Positions 34,182 to 42,771 of a stretch of DNA of 64,000 bases are shown piece by piece (within the stretch, counting starts at the first letter, position 1; each line of letters begins with the position of its first letter). The stretch covers positions 28,974 through 92,973 of the forward strand of contig NZ_JAAMQZ010000019.1 in assembly GCF_013522825.1 (NCBI RefSeq), written 5' to 3'. The DNA is from Stutzerimonas stutzeri. GTDB lineage: Bacteria > Pseudomonadota > Gammaproteobacteria > Pseudomonadales > Pseudomonadaceae. The notes under the pieces were generated by a model. That model was not told the origin of the DNA. It was given only the letters and a program-made list of their open reading frames with translations, and ran no database searches. Position numbers and translations under genes: made by a program.

Positions 34182-34203
34182 AACTAATTTAGATTTAACT
34201 AAT
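34182..34203. promoter_or_regulatory. AT-rich operator candidate of the persulphide operon
   Basis: AACTAAT occurs twice 15 bases apart (34182, 34197), overlapping a TTAG-N6-CTAA dyad. The stretch 34175-34210 is strikingly AT-rich for this genome and lies 20-40 bases before the ArsR start, as operators of BigR-type repressors do. It probably includes the promoter. Confidence 0.6.
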
Positions 34204-34252
34204 ATAAATGGCAAGCACGTATTTCAAACGCATGCGCCGCGCCGCCTGCGGC

Positions 34253-35116
34253 TTATCCACGCGCCCCGAGCCTGCCGACCACGCCACGCAGGGTTTCCTG
34301 GATGTCGGCGGGCAGCAGCACGGTCTTGGCGTTGTCGCTCTGGCTCAGGCGGTCCAGCGCGGCGATGTATTTCTCGCCGAGCAGGTACATCATCGGTCCG
34401 CTTTCATTGCCGACGGCGCTGCTGACCCGGCGAATCGCCTCGGCCGAGGCTTCGGCCAGCATGACCTGGGCATCGGCATCGCGACGGGCTGATTCCAGCC
34501 TTGCCTCGGCTTCGAGAATGGCCGCCTGCTTGGCGCCTTCGGCACGGGTCACGGTGGCCTTGCGCTCGCGTTCGGCAGCGGCCTGCAGCTCCATCGCACG
34601 CTGCATGGATTCCGAGGGCTTGATGTCCTGGATTTCCACCGACTTGACGGTCAGGCCCCAGTCCACCGCTTCATCGGCGATGCTTTCGCGCAGGCGCGCC
34701 TTGATCCGGTCACGCGATGACAGCGCCTCGTCCAGCTCCATTTCGCCGACGATGGAGCGCAGGGTGGTCATGATCAGGTTGCGGATCGCTTCGGAGAAAT
34801 CAGTGATGCCGTACACCGCCTTGACCGGATCGGTGACCTTGATGAAAGCAATCGCATTGGTGAGGATCACCGCATTATCGCGGGTGATAACCTCCTGCTC
34901 CTGCACGTCGAGGATGATGTCCTTGGTCACCAGTTTGTAGGCGACATTGTCCAGGTAGGGAATCAGGATGTTCAGCCCCGGTCGCAGGGTGCTGTGGTAT
35001 TTGCCGAGCCGCTCGACCACCCACTCCTCGCCCTGGGCCACCAGGCGCACGCCCTTGGCGATGGTGGTGACGATGAAAACCAGCACCACGCCGGCAATGA
35101 TCAGTCCCTCATTCAT
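34253..35116 (-). CDS. SPFH/stomatin-like (paraslipin, QmcA type) membrane protein
   Basis: 287 residues. One N-terminal membrane anchor (about 4-22) is followed by the SPFH/band-7 domain ('RLVAQGEEWVVERLGKYHSTLRPGLNILIPYLDNVAYKLVTKDIILDVQEQEVITRDNAVI...') and a coiled-coil tail rich in Ala/Glu/Arg. Such proteins form membrane microdomain scaffolds that tune proteases. It pairs with an NfeD-family gene 15 bases upstream; the SPFH-NfeD pair is a conserved operon. Confidence 0.95.
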   Translation of the reverse strand: MNEGLIIAGVVLVFIVTTIAKGVRLVAQGEEWVVERLGKYHSTLRPGLNILIPYLDNVAYKLVTKDIILDVQEQEVITRDNAVILTNAIAFIKVTDPVKAVYGITDFSEAIRNLIMTTLRSIVGEMELDEALSSRDRIKARLRESIADEAVDWGLTVKSVEIQDIKPSESMQRAMELQAAAERERKATVTRAEGAKQAAILEAEARLESARRDADAQVMLAEASAEAIRRVSSAVGNESGPMMYLLGEKYIAALDRLSQSDNAKTVLLPADIQETLRGVVGRLGARG

Positions 35117-35131
35117 GACGCAACTCCTCGA

Positions 35132-35575
35132 TTAAGCTTTGGCAACTTTCAGATAACTGCCCTCGACGGACACCAGCCGCACACGCTCGCCAGCACTGAT
35201 GCTCTGCTCCGCCACGCAGGCCCATTCCTCGGCGCCAAGTATGGGCCGCTGGAACCGCACCCGGCCCCGCTGGAACGGCTCGACCTGGCCGACCAGCAGC
35301 CCCACTTCACCAATCACCTCGCCAGCGGCGGTGCCGATCAGGGTCTTGTGTCGACTGGGTTTGAACACCCTGAACCACAGCACCACCATGGCCAGCGAAG
35401 CCAGCGCCCAGATCAGTAGCTGCAGGGTCAGTGACAGATCGCCAGCCAACAGCAGGATCGCCCCGACCAGCAGCGCGCCCATGCCGAACCAGATCACGAA
35501 AAACGAGGGAATCACCAGCTCAAGCATGATCAGCAGCAGACCACCGACCGCCCAATACCACCATTCGATAGCCAT
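35132..35575 (-). CDS. NfeD-family membrane protein
   Basis: 147 residues. Hydrophobic helices at about 5-50 and 55-70 are followed by a soluble OB-fold domain ('GTAAGEVIGEVGLLVGQVEPFQRGRVRFQRPILGAEEWACVAEQSISAGERVRLVSVEGSYLKV'). This is the short NfeD type without the ClpP-like protease half. It partners the SPFH protein encoded next. The start at 35575 is chosen on GGAG 7 bases upstream. Confidence 0.93.
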   Translation of the reverse strand: MAIEWWYWAVGGLLLIMLELVIPSFFVIWFGMGALLVGAILLLAGDLSLTLQLLIWALASLAMVVLWFRVFKPSRHKTLIGTAAGEVIGEVGLLVGQVEPFQRGRVRFQRPILGAEEWACVAEQSISAGERVRLVSVEGSYLKVAKA

Positions 35576-35603
35576 TTCGACTCCATTGTCAGACTGATGC
35601 CGG

Positions 35604-35642
35604 CCCATGCCGGTGCCGCTGCGCGGGCGGCACCGGCATGGG
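35604..35642. repeat. Large perfect hairpin upstream of nfeD
   Basis: A 16-base perfect stem, CCCATGCCGGTGCCGC / GCGGCACCGGCATGGG, with a 7-base loop lies 29 bases before the nfeD start. It could be a leader structure or a stray palindromic element; there is no gene upstream on that strand for it to terminate. Confidence 0.65.
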
Positions 35643-35875
35643 CATCGGCGGCCAAGTATGGACGCCATTGTCTGCGCTTTGCCGGAAGCCTGTCATGCAT
35701 TGCCTTGCCGCAGAGAAGCCGAATCCACAACCCAGCACCAAAGTCTCGACCGCTTATCGCGAAGAAAGTCCGAGTGTAGGGGTGCGGCTTTGTTTTAGCC
35801 TGTAGAATCGGAGGCTTGTCACCGCCGGCTACATTCATGACTGCTTGAGAGCAGCCTGAACTCTGGAGATCATTG

Positions 35876-36520
35876 ATGAGCGACCTTTCACTGGCAGGCA
35901 CTCCCATCGAGCATTTCCATGTTTGCGCATTCTTCGATAGTCGCGAGCAGGAATACGACGTGCTGATTCCCTTTTTCAGGGAAGCGCTCGACCAGGGCGA
36001 GAAGAGCATCCATATTCTCGACCCAGCCACGCTGTCGGAGCACAGGAATCGCCTGACTGCTGGCGGAATCGATACCCATGCCTGTGAAGCCTGTGGCCAG
36101 CTGGAGCTGCAATCCTGGCAGGGCGTTTACCTGGATGAAAACGGCGCCTTCGAGAAGGATCGCATGCTCGCGACGCTGGATGCCGTCTGCAAGAAGGCGA
36201 CCGAGGCGGGTTATCCCAGGGTACGCATCATGGGCAACATGGACTGGGCGTTCCGTGACGCAGCCGTGGAAAAGGATCTGCTCGCCTACGAGGCGGAGGT
36301 CAACGAAGTGCTGTCGCAGAATCGCCAGCCGGCGATTTGCGTCTACGACATCGCCAAACTGAACGGCTCGATGATGATGGACCTGCTGCGCACCCATCCC
36401 CTGACACTGATCAACGGCATCGTGCAGGAAAACCCCTTCTACACCCCTGCAACCGAAATGCTCGAAGAGCTGCGCAACAGGGAAACCGGCACACATCTGC
36501 ATAGCGCCCATGCCGGCTAA
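35876..36520 (+). CDS. MEDS-domain sensor protein (DcmR-like)
   Basis: 214 residues spanned by a single MEDS domain: 'HFHVCAFFDSREQEYDVLIPFFREALDQGEKSIHILDPATLSEHRNRLTAGGID' to 'GNMDWAF', 'CVYDIAKLNGSMMMDLLRTHPLTLINGIVQENPFYTPATEMLEEL'. MEDS (methanogen/methylotroph DcmR sensory) is a degenerate RecA/KaiC-like fold that senses small molecules. GGAG lies 8 bases before the ATG at 35876. It is 30 bases from a hybrid histidine kinase on the same strand, so the two likely form one signalling unit. Confidence 0.85.
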   Translation: MSDLSLAGTPIEHFHVCAFFDSREQEYDVLIPFFREALDQGEKSIHILDPATLSEHRNRLTAGGIDTHACEACGQLELQSWQGVYLDENGAFEKDRMLATLDAVCKKATEAGYPRVRIMGNMDWAFRDAAVEKDLLAYEAEVNEVLSQNRQPAICVYDIAKLNGSMMMDLLRTHPLTLINGIVQENPFYTPATEMLEELRNRETGTHLHSAHAG

Positions 36521-36550
36521 TCACAGCCCTTGCGCTGGCCGAGCCAATGG

Positions 36551-38179
36551 ATGAGTCAACCGATGCCAGGACGCCTGGATAACGCCACCGCAGACCGGAG
36601 CATTCGCGACCTGATGGGTCTGCTGGCCCTGCCTGCCTTGTGGGCGGGGCGCGACGGAGCCGCCATTGTGCAGATCACCATCGAAGCCGTCGAACGCATC
36701 GTGCCGATGCGTTTCACCATGGTGGACGTCAAGCTGCTGCCGGACACGCCCAACCACCGCGTGCTACGCCTGAACGGGCAATACATCGACGCACCAGAGC
36801 GTGTCGAATGGGAGACTGCCGCCCGTGAATGGAAGCAGACGCGCCTGCCGGATGGACGTGTGCACCTGCTGTTCACCCCGCGCCAGCCGATGCGCGTGGT
36901 GCGGCTGAGCATGGGCTACGGCAAGTTCGGCGGAAACATCTGGTTTGGCTCCGATCGGCATGACTTTCCCAGCGAGCCGCAACTCGCTTTTCTGCGCGCC
37001 GCCGCATCGCTGGCAACCACAGGCCTGCAGACCGCCCGGGCCGACCATGAACGCGAGCAGGCCAGCCGCGCCAAGGATGAGTTCCTCGCCATGCTGGGGC
37101 ACGAACTGCGCAATCCCCTGGCGCCGATCATCACCGTGATGGACCTGCTCAGGCTGCGCAGCAAAGGGCAGGAACTGTCGCGTGAACATCAGATCATCGA
37201 GCGCCAGGCGAAGCATCTGTCCAATCTGCTCGATGACTTGCTGGACGCGACCCGCATCATCCAGGGCAAGGTCGAACTCAAGCGCGAACCGCTCGATCTG
37301 AACAGCGTGCTTCAGCGCACTGTCGAGGCCACCGATACGCTGTTTCAGGAGCGCGGCCACACCCTGACGATACGCCTGCCCGAACACTCGGTATGGGTGT
37401 ATGGCGATCCGACCCGACTGTTGCAGGTGTTCGCCAACCTGTTGACGAACGCGGCGAAGTACACCGACCGCGGCGGCAGAATCGAAATGGCCATGGAAGC
37501 GACCGAGTCACAGGTATCGATCACCGTGCAGGACAACGGCTCGGGCATCAGCCCGACCCTGTTTCCCAGGCTATTCAACATATTCGAACAGGGCGCGGCC
37601 ACCATCGACCGCGGCAAGGGCGGGCTCGGTATCGGCCTGGCGCTGGTGAAAACCTTCGTCGAGCTGCACGAAGGTTCGGTGATGGCGCGCAGCGAGGGCA
37701 TCGGTTGCGGCTCGGCGTTCACGGTCTCGCTACCACGCCTGAGCTCACCGAACAGGCTTCATGCATCGCCCGATCTCGCCCCGGCAGCCGCTGGAGCGGC
37801 GCTTCGCATACTGCTGGTCGACGACAACATCGATGCACTGGAAAGCATGCGTGATTATCTGGCTCACCACGGACATGAAGTCGTCGCCACCAGCGAGCCG
37901 CTGCAGGCATTGCAGATCGCCAACGCGTTCCGTCCCGATGTCGCGGTGCTGGATATCGGCCTGCCGGGCATGGACGGTTACGGTCTGGCGGCGGCTCTGC
38001 GAGGAAGGTTCTCGAAGGAAGAACTGCGTCTGGTGGCACTCACCGGCTATGGCCAGATCCGGGATTTTGAACGCTCGAAGACTGCGGGCTTCGACACGCA
38101 TCTGGTCAAGCCGGTCTCGCTGGAGGCCCTCGACGCAGCCATTGCCGGCCCCTGCCCAGCTGCCGGGTCGGTGCGTTAG
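36551..38179 (+). CDS. Hybrid histidine kinase with C-terminal receiver
   Basis: 542 residues, no membrane segments. An N-terminal about 160-residue GAF-like region is followed by HisKA with H184 in 'AMLGHELRNPLAPII', HATPase_c ('NLLTNAAKYTDRGG', 'DNGSGISPTLFPRLFNIFEQ', 'GGLGIGLALVK'), and a receiver domain with phosphoacceptor D468 in 'VAVLDIGLPGMDGYG'. It is soluble and cotranscribed with the MEDS protein, so the MEDS protein may supply the input. No DNA-binding output is nearby. Confidence 0.95.
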   Translation: MSQPMPGRLDNATADRSIRDLMGLLALPALWAGRDGAAIVQITIEAVERIVPMRFTMVDVKLLPDTPNHRVLRLNGQYIDAPERVEWETAAREWKQTRLPDGRVHLLFTPRQPMRVVRLSMGYGKFGGNIWFGSDRHDFPSEPQLAFLRAAASLATTGLQTARADHEREQASRAKDEFLAMLGHELRNPLAPIITVMDLLRLRSKGQELSREHQIIERQAKHLSNLLDDLLDATRIIQGKVELKREPLDLNSVLQRTVEATDTLFQERGHTLTIRLPEHSVWVYGDPTRLLQVFANLLTNAAKYTDRGGRIEMAMEATESQVSITVQDNGSGISPTLFPRLFNIFEQGAATIDRGKGGLGIGLALVKTFVELHEGSVMARSEGIGCGSAFTVSLPRLSSPNRLHASPDLAPAAAGAALRILLVDDNIDALESMRDYLAHHGHEVVATSEPLQALQIANAFRPDVAVLDIGLPGMDGYGLAAALRGRFSKEELRLVALTGYGQIRDFERSKTAGFDTHLVKPVSLEALDAAIAGPCPAAGSVR

Positions 38180-38255
38180 AACCGACTCGGGACTCGCCGA
38201 TTGCCGAACAAGCCGGAACCTTCGGAGCAATCCTGGCGATACCGCCAACGTGCCG

Positions 38256-40325
38256 TCAGAGCACTGGCGAAGCCGCACTCACCACCCGCAGAGCCAGCCC
38301 TTCATAGGGGTCGAGGATAAGGTTCATCTCACAGGTTTCGGTCAGATCGCCCTCGACCCGCTCATGAATGATGTCAACCACCGGGCCAGGCGCAACGCCG
38401 GGCAGGCAGATGGTTTCGCTGATCGGTTCGGCGCTGAAGTTCAGCGCGGTGATCTGCACGCCCTTGCCGGCGGGCAGCTCATGCACCATCACCAGCAGAC
38501 CGGGCGCTTGTACGTCCGCAATCAGGATCTGTTTGCTGGCGGCGATGTCGTAGGCCCGGCGCACACTGAGGATGCGCTTGAGTTGGCAAGCGAAGGAGCC
38601 CGCGTTCTGCAATTGCTCGACCAGGCTGCCATAGAGCGAGCGCGCCTTGGGCAAGCCTTCGGGAGAAGCATCGGCCTCGGGTGCGAGATCGGCCAGGTCG
38701 TAGGCGCCGCGATGCAACCAGCGGGTATCGCCATCACCCATGAGGTGCTCGACCTGCTCGACTTCCAACGGCAGGGCGCCGACCAGGTCCCAGCCGGAGA
38801 GGGCGAACACGCCGGGCTGCATGGCGTTGAACATCACCAGCAGGATATGCAGGCGCTGGATCTGTTCGATCTCGGCGGCGCCGATCGCGTTCAGGTCACG
38901 GATGCCCAGCGCCGCAGTGATCACGCTGACGGTCGTGCAGGACACGCCATTGGTGACGAACTTGAGATTGTAGGGTGCGTGTTCGCCGGTCAGCCGCTCG
39001 TACATTTCCTCGCGGATGTGCTCGCGCAGGATGCCGCCCGGCAGCGTCTGGCCGTGGTAGTGGTAATGGTCGTAGGCGTGCAGCGTCCAGAAGTGCACCA
39101 GTTCCAGGGTCAGCTCGTCGTGGTTCTGCATGGCGTGGATCAAGGAGGCCGGATCGATACCGAAGGCATGCACCTCGCGCAACATCAGCCGCAGGAATTC
39201 GGTGTCGCCGGTCAGCAGCGCATGATGATAGGCGGGGCGGGTGATGAAGTCGTAGGACAGGTCGGCGCCGCCGTGGGACATGGCGGCGATGTCGTCGATG
39301 GTCAGGTTCAGCTCCTGGAAGCTGAAACCGCCGGCCTTGCGGATGGTGCTGGCGATCAGCTGGTTGCCGGTGACCGATAACGGATGGCTCTCGGACCAGG
39401 CGGTGCCCTCGGCGCGGCGTTCGACGCCGAGAAAGCCGTTGGCGTCCAGGCGCAGCACACGCGCCCCGGAGACGTCGATGGCATGCAGGGCATCACCGAT
39501 GATCAGCTGTTGCGCGGCGAAGGTCGGGTCCAGCCAGTTCAGCGAAGGCTGGCCTTCCTTGAAGTAGTGCAGGTAGACCCAGCGCCGGCGCTTGCCGTCG
39601 ACGCCGGTGATAACGCCGGTGGCGCTCCAGTCGGTGTCCTTGATGCCCGGCTCGAAGAAGATCACCCGCTGCAGCTGACCGACGATGTAGTGCTTGTCCT
39701 TGAGCTGATCCACCACCGCTGGCGGAAGGTTGACCGAGTCGCGCCCTGCCGGCACTTCGGGCAGCAGCGGCCAGTCTTCCTCGTTGATCTCGACCATGTG
39801 GTACAGCCCCGGATAATCGCCGTAGGCCATCTCGGCGAGGCGGAAATCCGGGCCCTTGCCGGTGTGTGCCGGGACGATGTCGTCGATGACGATGGCATTG
39901 TGCGCGGCGGCCATGCGGCTGAGCTGCAGCATCTGCGCCTCGGTGCCGAGGTTGGGGTCGATGTCGAAGCTGATGCGGTCGAAATTGCCGTCGATGGTCG
40001 GGGTGAATTCACGCCCGCGCAAGCCGCCGGAGCGCTTCATCGGGCCGTTGTGAATGCCCTGCACGCCAAGCTCGGACAAGGCGCTCCAGAGCCGGTCATC
40101 GCCCAGCGCCTGCAGCACCGAACCGCCCTCGGCCGTGATGATGGCGGCGGGGTAGGCGGTGAACCATACCGAGGCAATCGCGCTCGCATCGCGCGGCCGC
40201 GCCTGGGCATAGGGACGCTGCCAGAGCCGGGCCTGGCCGGCATAGAGGCGGGCCCGCTCGCGGGCCGCGTGAAGCATGGACTGGTCTTCCAGCCATTCGA
40301 TGTAAGTGCTGTCTGGTGTACTCAT
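38256..40325 (-). CDS. treS: Trehalose synthase (maltose alpha-D-glucosyltransferase), stand-alone
   Basis: 689 residues of GH13 type. Regions include '[14 protein letters not shown]', '[14 protein letters not shown]' (nucleophile Asp), '[12 protein letters not shown]' (acid Glu) and 'MQNHDELT' (transition-state Asp). The length and organisation match the trehalose synthase described from P. stutzeri rather than the longer TreS-maltokinase fusion of P. aeruginosa. It interconverts maltose and trehalose, important for osmoprotection. No maltokinase, GlgE or GlgB neighbour is present. It follows pbpG on the same strand behind a large hairpin. Confidence 0.88.
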   Translation of the reverse strand: MSTPDSTYIEWLEDQSMLHAARERARLYAGQARLWQRPYAQARPRDASAIASVWFTAYPAAIITAEGGSVLQALGDDRLWSALSELGVQGIHNGPMKRSGGLRGREFTPTIDGNFDRISFDIDPNLGTEAQMLQLSRMAAAHNAIVIDDIVPAHTGKGPDFRLAEMAYGDYPGLYHMVEINEEDWPLLPEVPAGRDSVNLPPAVVDQLKDKHYIVGQLQRVIFFEPGIKDTDWSATGVITGVDGKRRRWVYLHYFKEGQPSLNWLDPTFAAQQLIIGDALHAIDVSGARVLRLDANGFLGVERRAEGTAWSESHPLSVTGNQLIASTIRKAGGFSFQELNLTIDDIAAMSHGGADLSYDFITRPAYHHALLTGDTEFLRLMLREVHAFGIDPASLIHAMQNHDELTLELVHFWTLHAYDHYHYHGQTLPGGILREHIREEMYERLTGEHAPYNLKFVTNGVSCTTVSVITAALGIRDLNAIGAAEIEQIQRLHILLVMFNAMQPGVFALSGWDLVGALPLEVEQVEHLMGDGDTRWLHRGAYDLADLAPEADASPEGLPKARSLYGSLVEQLQNAGSFACQLKRILSVRRAYDIAASKQILIADVQAPGLLVMVHELPAGKGVQITALNFSAEPISETICLPGVAPGPVVDIIHERVEGDLTETCEMNLILDPYEGLALRVVSAASPVL

Positions 40326-40382
40326 AACGACGTTCGTTTCCCGGTGCGCTGAGGGACGGTAGTCGTTTGAGTCGGGCGCAGC

Positions 40383-40414
40383 GGCATCGTTGCATCACAG
40401 GATGCAACGATGCC
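40383..40414 (-). terminator. Hairpin after pbpG
   Basis: GGCATCGTTGCATC / GATGCAACGATGCC, a perfect 14-base stem with loop ACAG, 14 bases after the pbpG stop in its direction of transcription and before treS. There is no T-run, so the terminator role is inferred from location. Confidence 0.6.
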
Positions 40415-40427
40415 CGGAAGAGCCGTA

Positions 40428-41369
40428 TCAGCGCGCGCCGGCTACCGCAGTCGCGGCATCGCCCGGCTGCCCGGCCAGCTGGCGTTCGGCCTGTTTCTGC
40501 GCCTTGTAGGCCAGGGCGGCGGGCGCCACCGGGGTGACCGTTCCGGTTTCCAGCCACTTCTTCAGGCGATTGGCATCGGCCATGTGGGTGTACTTGCCGA
40601 AGGCGTCGAGCACCACAAAGGCCACGTCACGCTGGTCCATCACGGTACGCATCACCAGGCAGTGGCCGGCGGCGTTGGTGAAGCCGGTCTTGGTCAGCTG
40701 GATATCCCAGCCGGGTTTGCGCACCAGCGCATTGGTGTTGCGAAAGCCCAAGGTGTAGTTGGGCTTGCGAAAGGCCACGGTCTTCTCGGACAGGGTGCTG
40801 AGCTCGCCGATCAGCGGATAGGCCTGGCTGGCCCGCAGCAGCTTGACCAGATCATTGGCACTGGAGACGTTGCGCTCCGACAGGCCGGTGGGTTCGACAT
40901 AGCGGGTGCTGCTCATGCCCAGTGCGCTGGCCTTGAGGTTCATCGCCTGGACAAAGGCCGCATAACCGCCCGGATAGTGGTGGGCCAGGCTTGCCGCCGC
41001 ACGGTTCTCCGAGGACATCAGGGTCAGCAGCAGCATCTCGCGGCGGCTGATCTCGCTGCCGATGCGTACACGGGAGAACACGCCCTGCATTTCCACCGCG
41101 TCGCGAATGGTGACCGACAGCTGCTCATCGAGCGGCAGCCTGGCGTCGAGCGCCACCATGGCGGTCATCAGCTTGGTTACCGAGGCGATGGGCACCACCA
41201 GATCGGGATTGCTCGAATACAGGACCTGACTGGTTTTCAGGTCGATCAGCAGGGCGCTGCCGGAGGCGAGCTCCTGCTGGACCACAGCCGGAGCCGCGAC
41301 CGCAGCGGGGCTGATGATGGCGCTGCTGCAGGCCAGCAGCAGGCCGAAAAGGGAATGACGAAGCTTCAC
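40428..41369 (-). CDS. pbpG: D-alanyl-D-alanine endopeptidase (PBP7/8)
   Basis: 313 residues with signal peptide [25 protein letters not shown]. Penicillin-binding motifs are SVTK (S63-K66), SEN (S120-N122) and KTG (K227-G229), so the enzyme is catalytically complete and periplasmic. PBP7 cleaves D-Ala-meso-DAP cross-links of peptidoglycan. It has the usual C-terminal tail without an amphipathic membrane anchor. Confidence 0.95.
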   Translation of the reverse strand: MKLRHSLFGLLLACSSAIISPAAVAAPAVVQQELASGSALLIDLKTSQVLYSSNPDLVVPIASVTKLMTAMVALDARLPLDEQLSVTIRDAVEMQGVFSRVRIGSEISRREMLLLTLMSSENRAAASLAHHYPGGYAAFVQAMNLKASALGMSSTRYVEPTGLSERNVSSANDLVKLLRASQAYPLIGELSTLSEKTVAFRKPNYTLGFRNTNALVRKPGWDIQLTKTGFTNAAGHCLVMRTVMDQRDVAFVVLDAFGKYTHMADANRLKKWLETGTVTPVAPAALAYKAQKQAERQLAGQPGDAATAVAGAR

Positions 41370-41536
41370 GAGAAGTACCAGAGAAAAAGTGACGAAATGG
41401 ACGGAATCACGCGGCGCGCAGTATACGGAAAGCCGTCCCCGACGGGTTCATGCCGGTGGAGTGTAGAAGAGAATCGTCGCACCTTCAGGCGTGCGGGCGG
41501 TCCAACCAGCAGATATCAACCCAGGGGAGGCTTCTC

Positions 41537-41848
41537 ATGTCCCGTTTCAACGGCAAAACCACCACCCGCGACGAGATCGAACGCGAAATCCACAATCTGA
41601 TGAGCGCGCTGGACGAGCTCAAGCGCGAAGCCCGCCGGGGTTCGCGTCATAAGCTCGACGAGCTGCGCTCGCGCGCCGAGTCGCTCTGGCACGACGGTAA
41701 CTGGGATGAACATTGCCACGATCTGTCCCGGCGCAGCCGCGAAGCCACGCGCATGGCCAGCGATTGCGCGCGCAAGCATCCCTTGAGCACCCTGGCATTG
41801 GCCGCAGGCGCCGTGGCACTGATCGGCTACCTGGCCACGCGCCGCTGA
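41537..41848 (+). CDS. DUF883/ElaB-YqjD-type ribosome-associated membrane protein
   Basis: 103 residues. A charged, helical N-terminus ('DEIEREIHNLMSALDELKREARRGSRHKLDELRSRAESLWHDG') and a C-terminal membrane helix ('HPLSTLALAAGAVALIGYLATRR') give the shape of the YqjD/ElaB family, C-tail-anchored proteins that bind ribosomes in stationary phase. The ATG at 41537 has GGGGAGG upstream. Thirteen bases from the next gene. Confidence 0.9.
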   Translation: MSRFNGKTTTRDEIEREIHNLMSALDELKREARRGSRHKLDELRSRAESLWHDGNWDEHCHDLSRRSREATRMASDCARKHPLSTLALAAGAVALIGYLATRR

Positions 41849-41861
41849 AGGACACCCGACC

Positions 41862-42473
41862 ATGCTCAACGCCGAAACGCCGCGCCGCAAGTTCGCCTTG
41901 TACGGGGCCAATTCCAGCCTGGGCAATGCCGTGCTCTGCGAACTGCTGAGCCGGCAGCACGAGGCAGTAGCCCTGGTCAACGACTTCAATTCGCTCACCG
42001 CCCGACCGGGGCTGCGCGCCAAGGCCGGCGATCTGTTCGATGCGGCCAGCGTGTCGCGCAGCGTTGCCGGCATGCATGGGGTGATCTGCCTGTTCGACAG
42101 TCCTTCCGTTCCCACCGCACCGGATGCCACTCTCGTGGGCCAGCCACAGGATCTGTATCAGGCGGTGTACACCCTGCTCTCGGGGATGACGGAAGCCGGT
42201 GTCGAGCGCCTGTTGCTGGTAGCCGACTTCAGCGCGCATGCCGAAGAGTCGGAGCTGACCGCAGCCTTGCAGCTTATCGCCTCGCATCCGCTGAAATGGA
42301 CTCTGGTGGATGCCGGCACTGCAGGCGAGGCGCTCTCCATCGAGGACTTCAGCGATATCGACGGGCTACCCGGGAATGATCCGCGCGTGAAGCTGCGACG
42401 CATCGCCGCCGCCATGGTCGATGAGCTGGAGTATCCACAGCACCTGCATCAGCAGATCCAGTTTCGTTTCTGA
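41862..42473 (+). CDS. NAD(P)-binding Rossmann-fold protein (atypical SDR-like)
   Basis: 203 residues. The N-terminus 'RKFALYGANSSLGNAVLCELLSRQHEAVALV' is a modified Rossmann GxxxxLG loop, and the body resembles the NmrA/YwnB-like group (NAD(P)H-binding). The catalytic YxxxK is not evident, so it may be a regulator or an atypical dehydrogenase. The last 26 bases of this gene are repeated exactly at 43403, on the far side of the cytochrome c4 gene. Confidence 0.75.
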   Translation: MLNAETPRRKFALYGANSSLGNAVLCELLSRQHEAVALVNDFNSLTARPGLRAKAGDLFDAASVSRSVAGMHGVICLFDSPSVPTAPDATLVGQPQDLYQAVYTLLSGMTEAGVERLLLVADFSAHAEESELTAALQLIASHPLKWTLVDAGTAGEALSIEDFSDIDGLPGNDPRVKLRRIAAAMVDELEYPQHLHQQIQFRF

Positions 42474-42579
42474 ACGCCTTTTAGCCTTCGAGCTGGCGGC
42501 GCAACGCCTTCAGCCCCTGTGCCGTCTCCGGGCGCACCCCGCGCCCTAGTTTGAAAACCGCCACCTGCTCCACCAAGCC
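42448..42579. repeat. Direct repeat, copy 1: end of Rossmann gene plus degenerate aroE tail
   Basis: The first 26 bases (42448-42473) are identical to 43403-43428. The remaining part is a diverged copy of the aroE 3' end (CTTCGAGCTGGCGGCGCAAC matches exactly, followed by many substitutions and an indel). Together with copy 2 it brackets the cytochrome c4 gene. This copy of the aroE tail is a non-coding remnant. Confidence 0.85.
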
Positions 42580-42595
42580 AAGCCAAGCCAAGCCA
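42573..42595. repeat. (CCAAG)4 microsatellite
   Basis: Four and a half copies of a CCAAG unit in tandem lie at the right-hand end of the aroE-tail remnant. They are non-coding and mark the junction with the inserted segment. Confidence 0.85.
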
Positions 42596-42771
42596 CTGAA
42601 TGATCAGGCTCGGCAGGCATTGCGCAACTGGGTGGATTGATGCCTTCTTGTGTCCATGGTTGTTGTTCCTGCAGGAACGGATGTGCCTGCGCCCGGCCTC
42701 GTCACTGGCCAGCCGGCTCCGGTATCATTAAGGCAAAAAGCCATGCTTAAAGACTCTTCAGGGGGTTTCCT

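Noticed and set aside
40434..41600. Plus-strand frame opposite pbpG
   Set aside because: The minus strand holds a complete penicillin-binding protein with all three active-site motifs.
42479..42579. Second, short aroE-like coding segment
   Set aside because: It matches only the last about 35 codons of aroE with an indel and has no start, so it is a remnant, not a gene.
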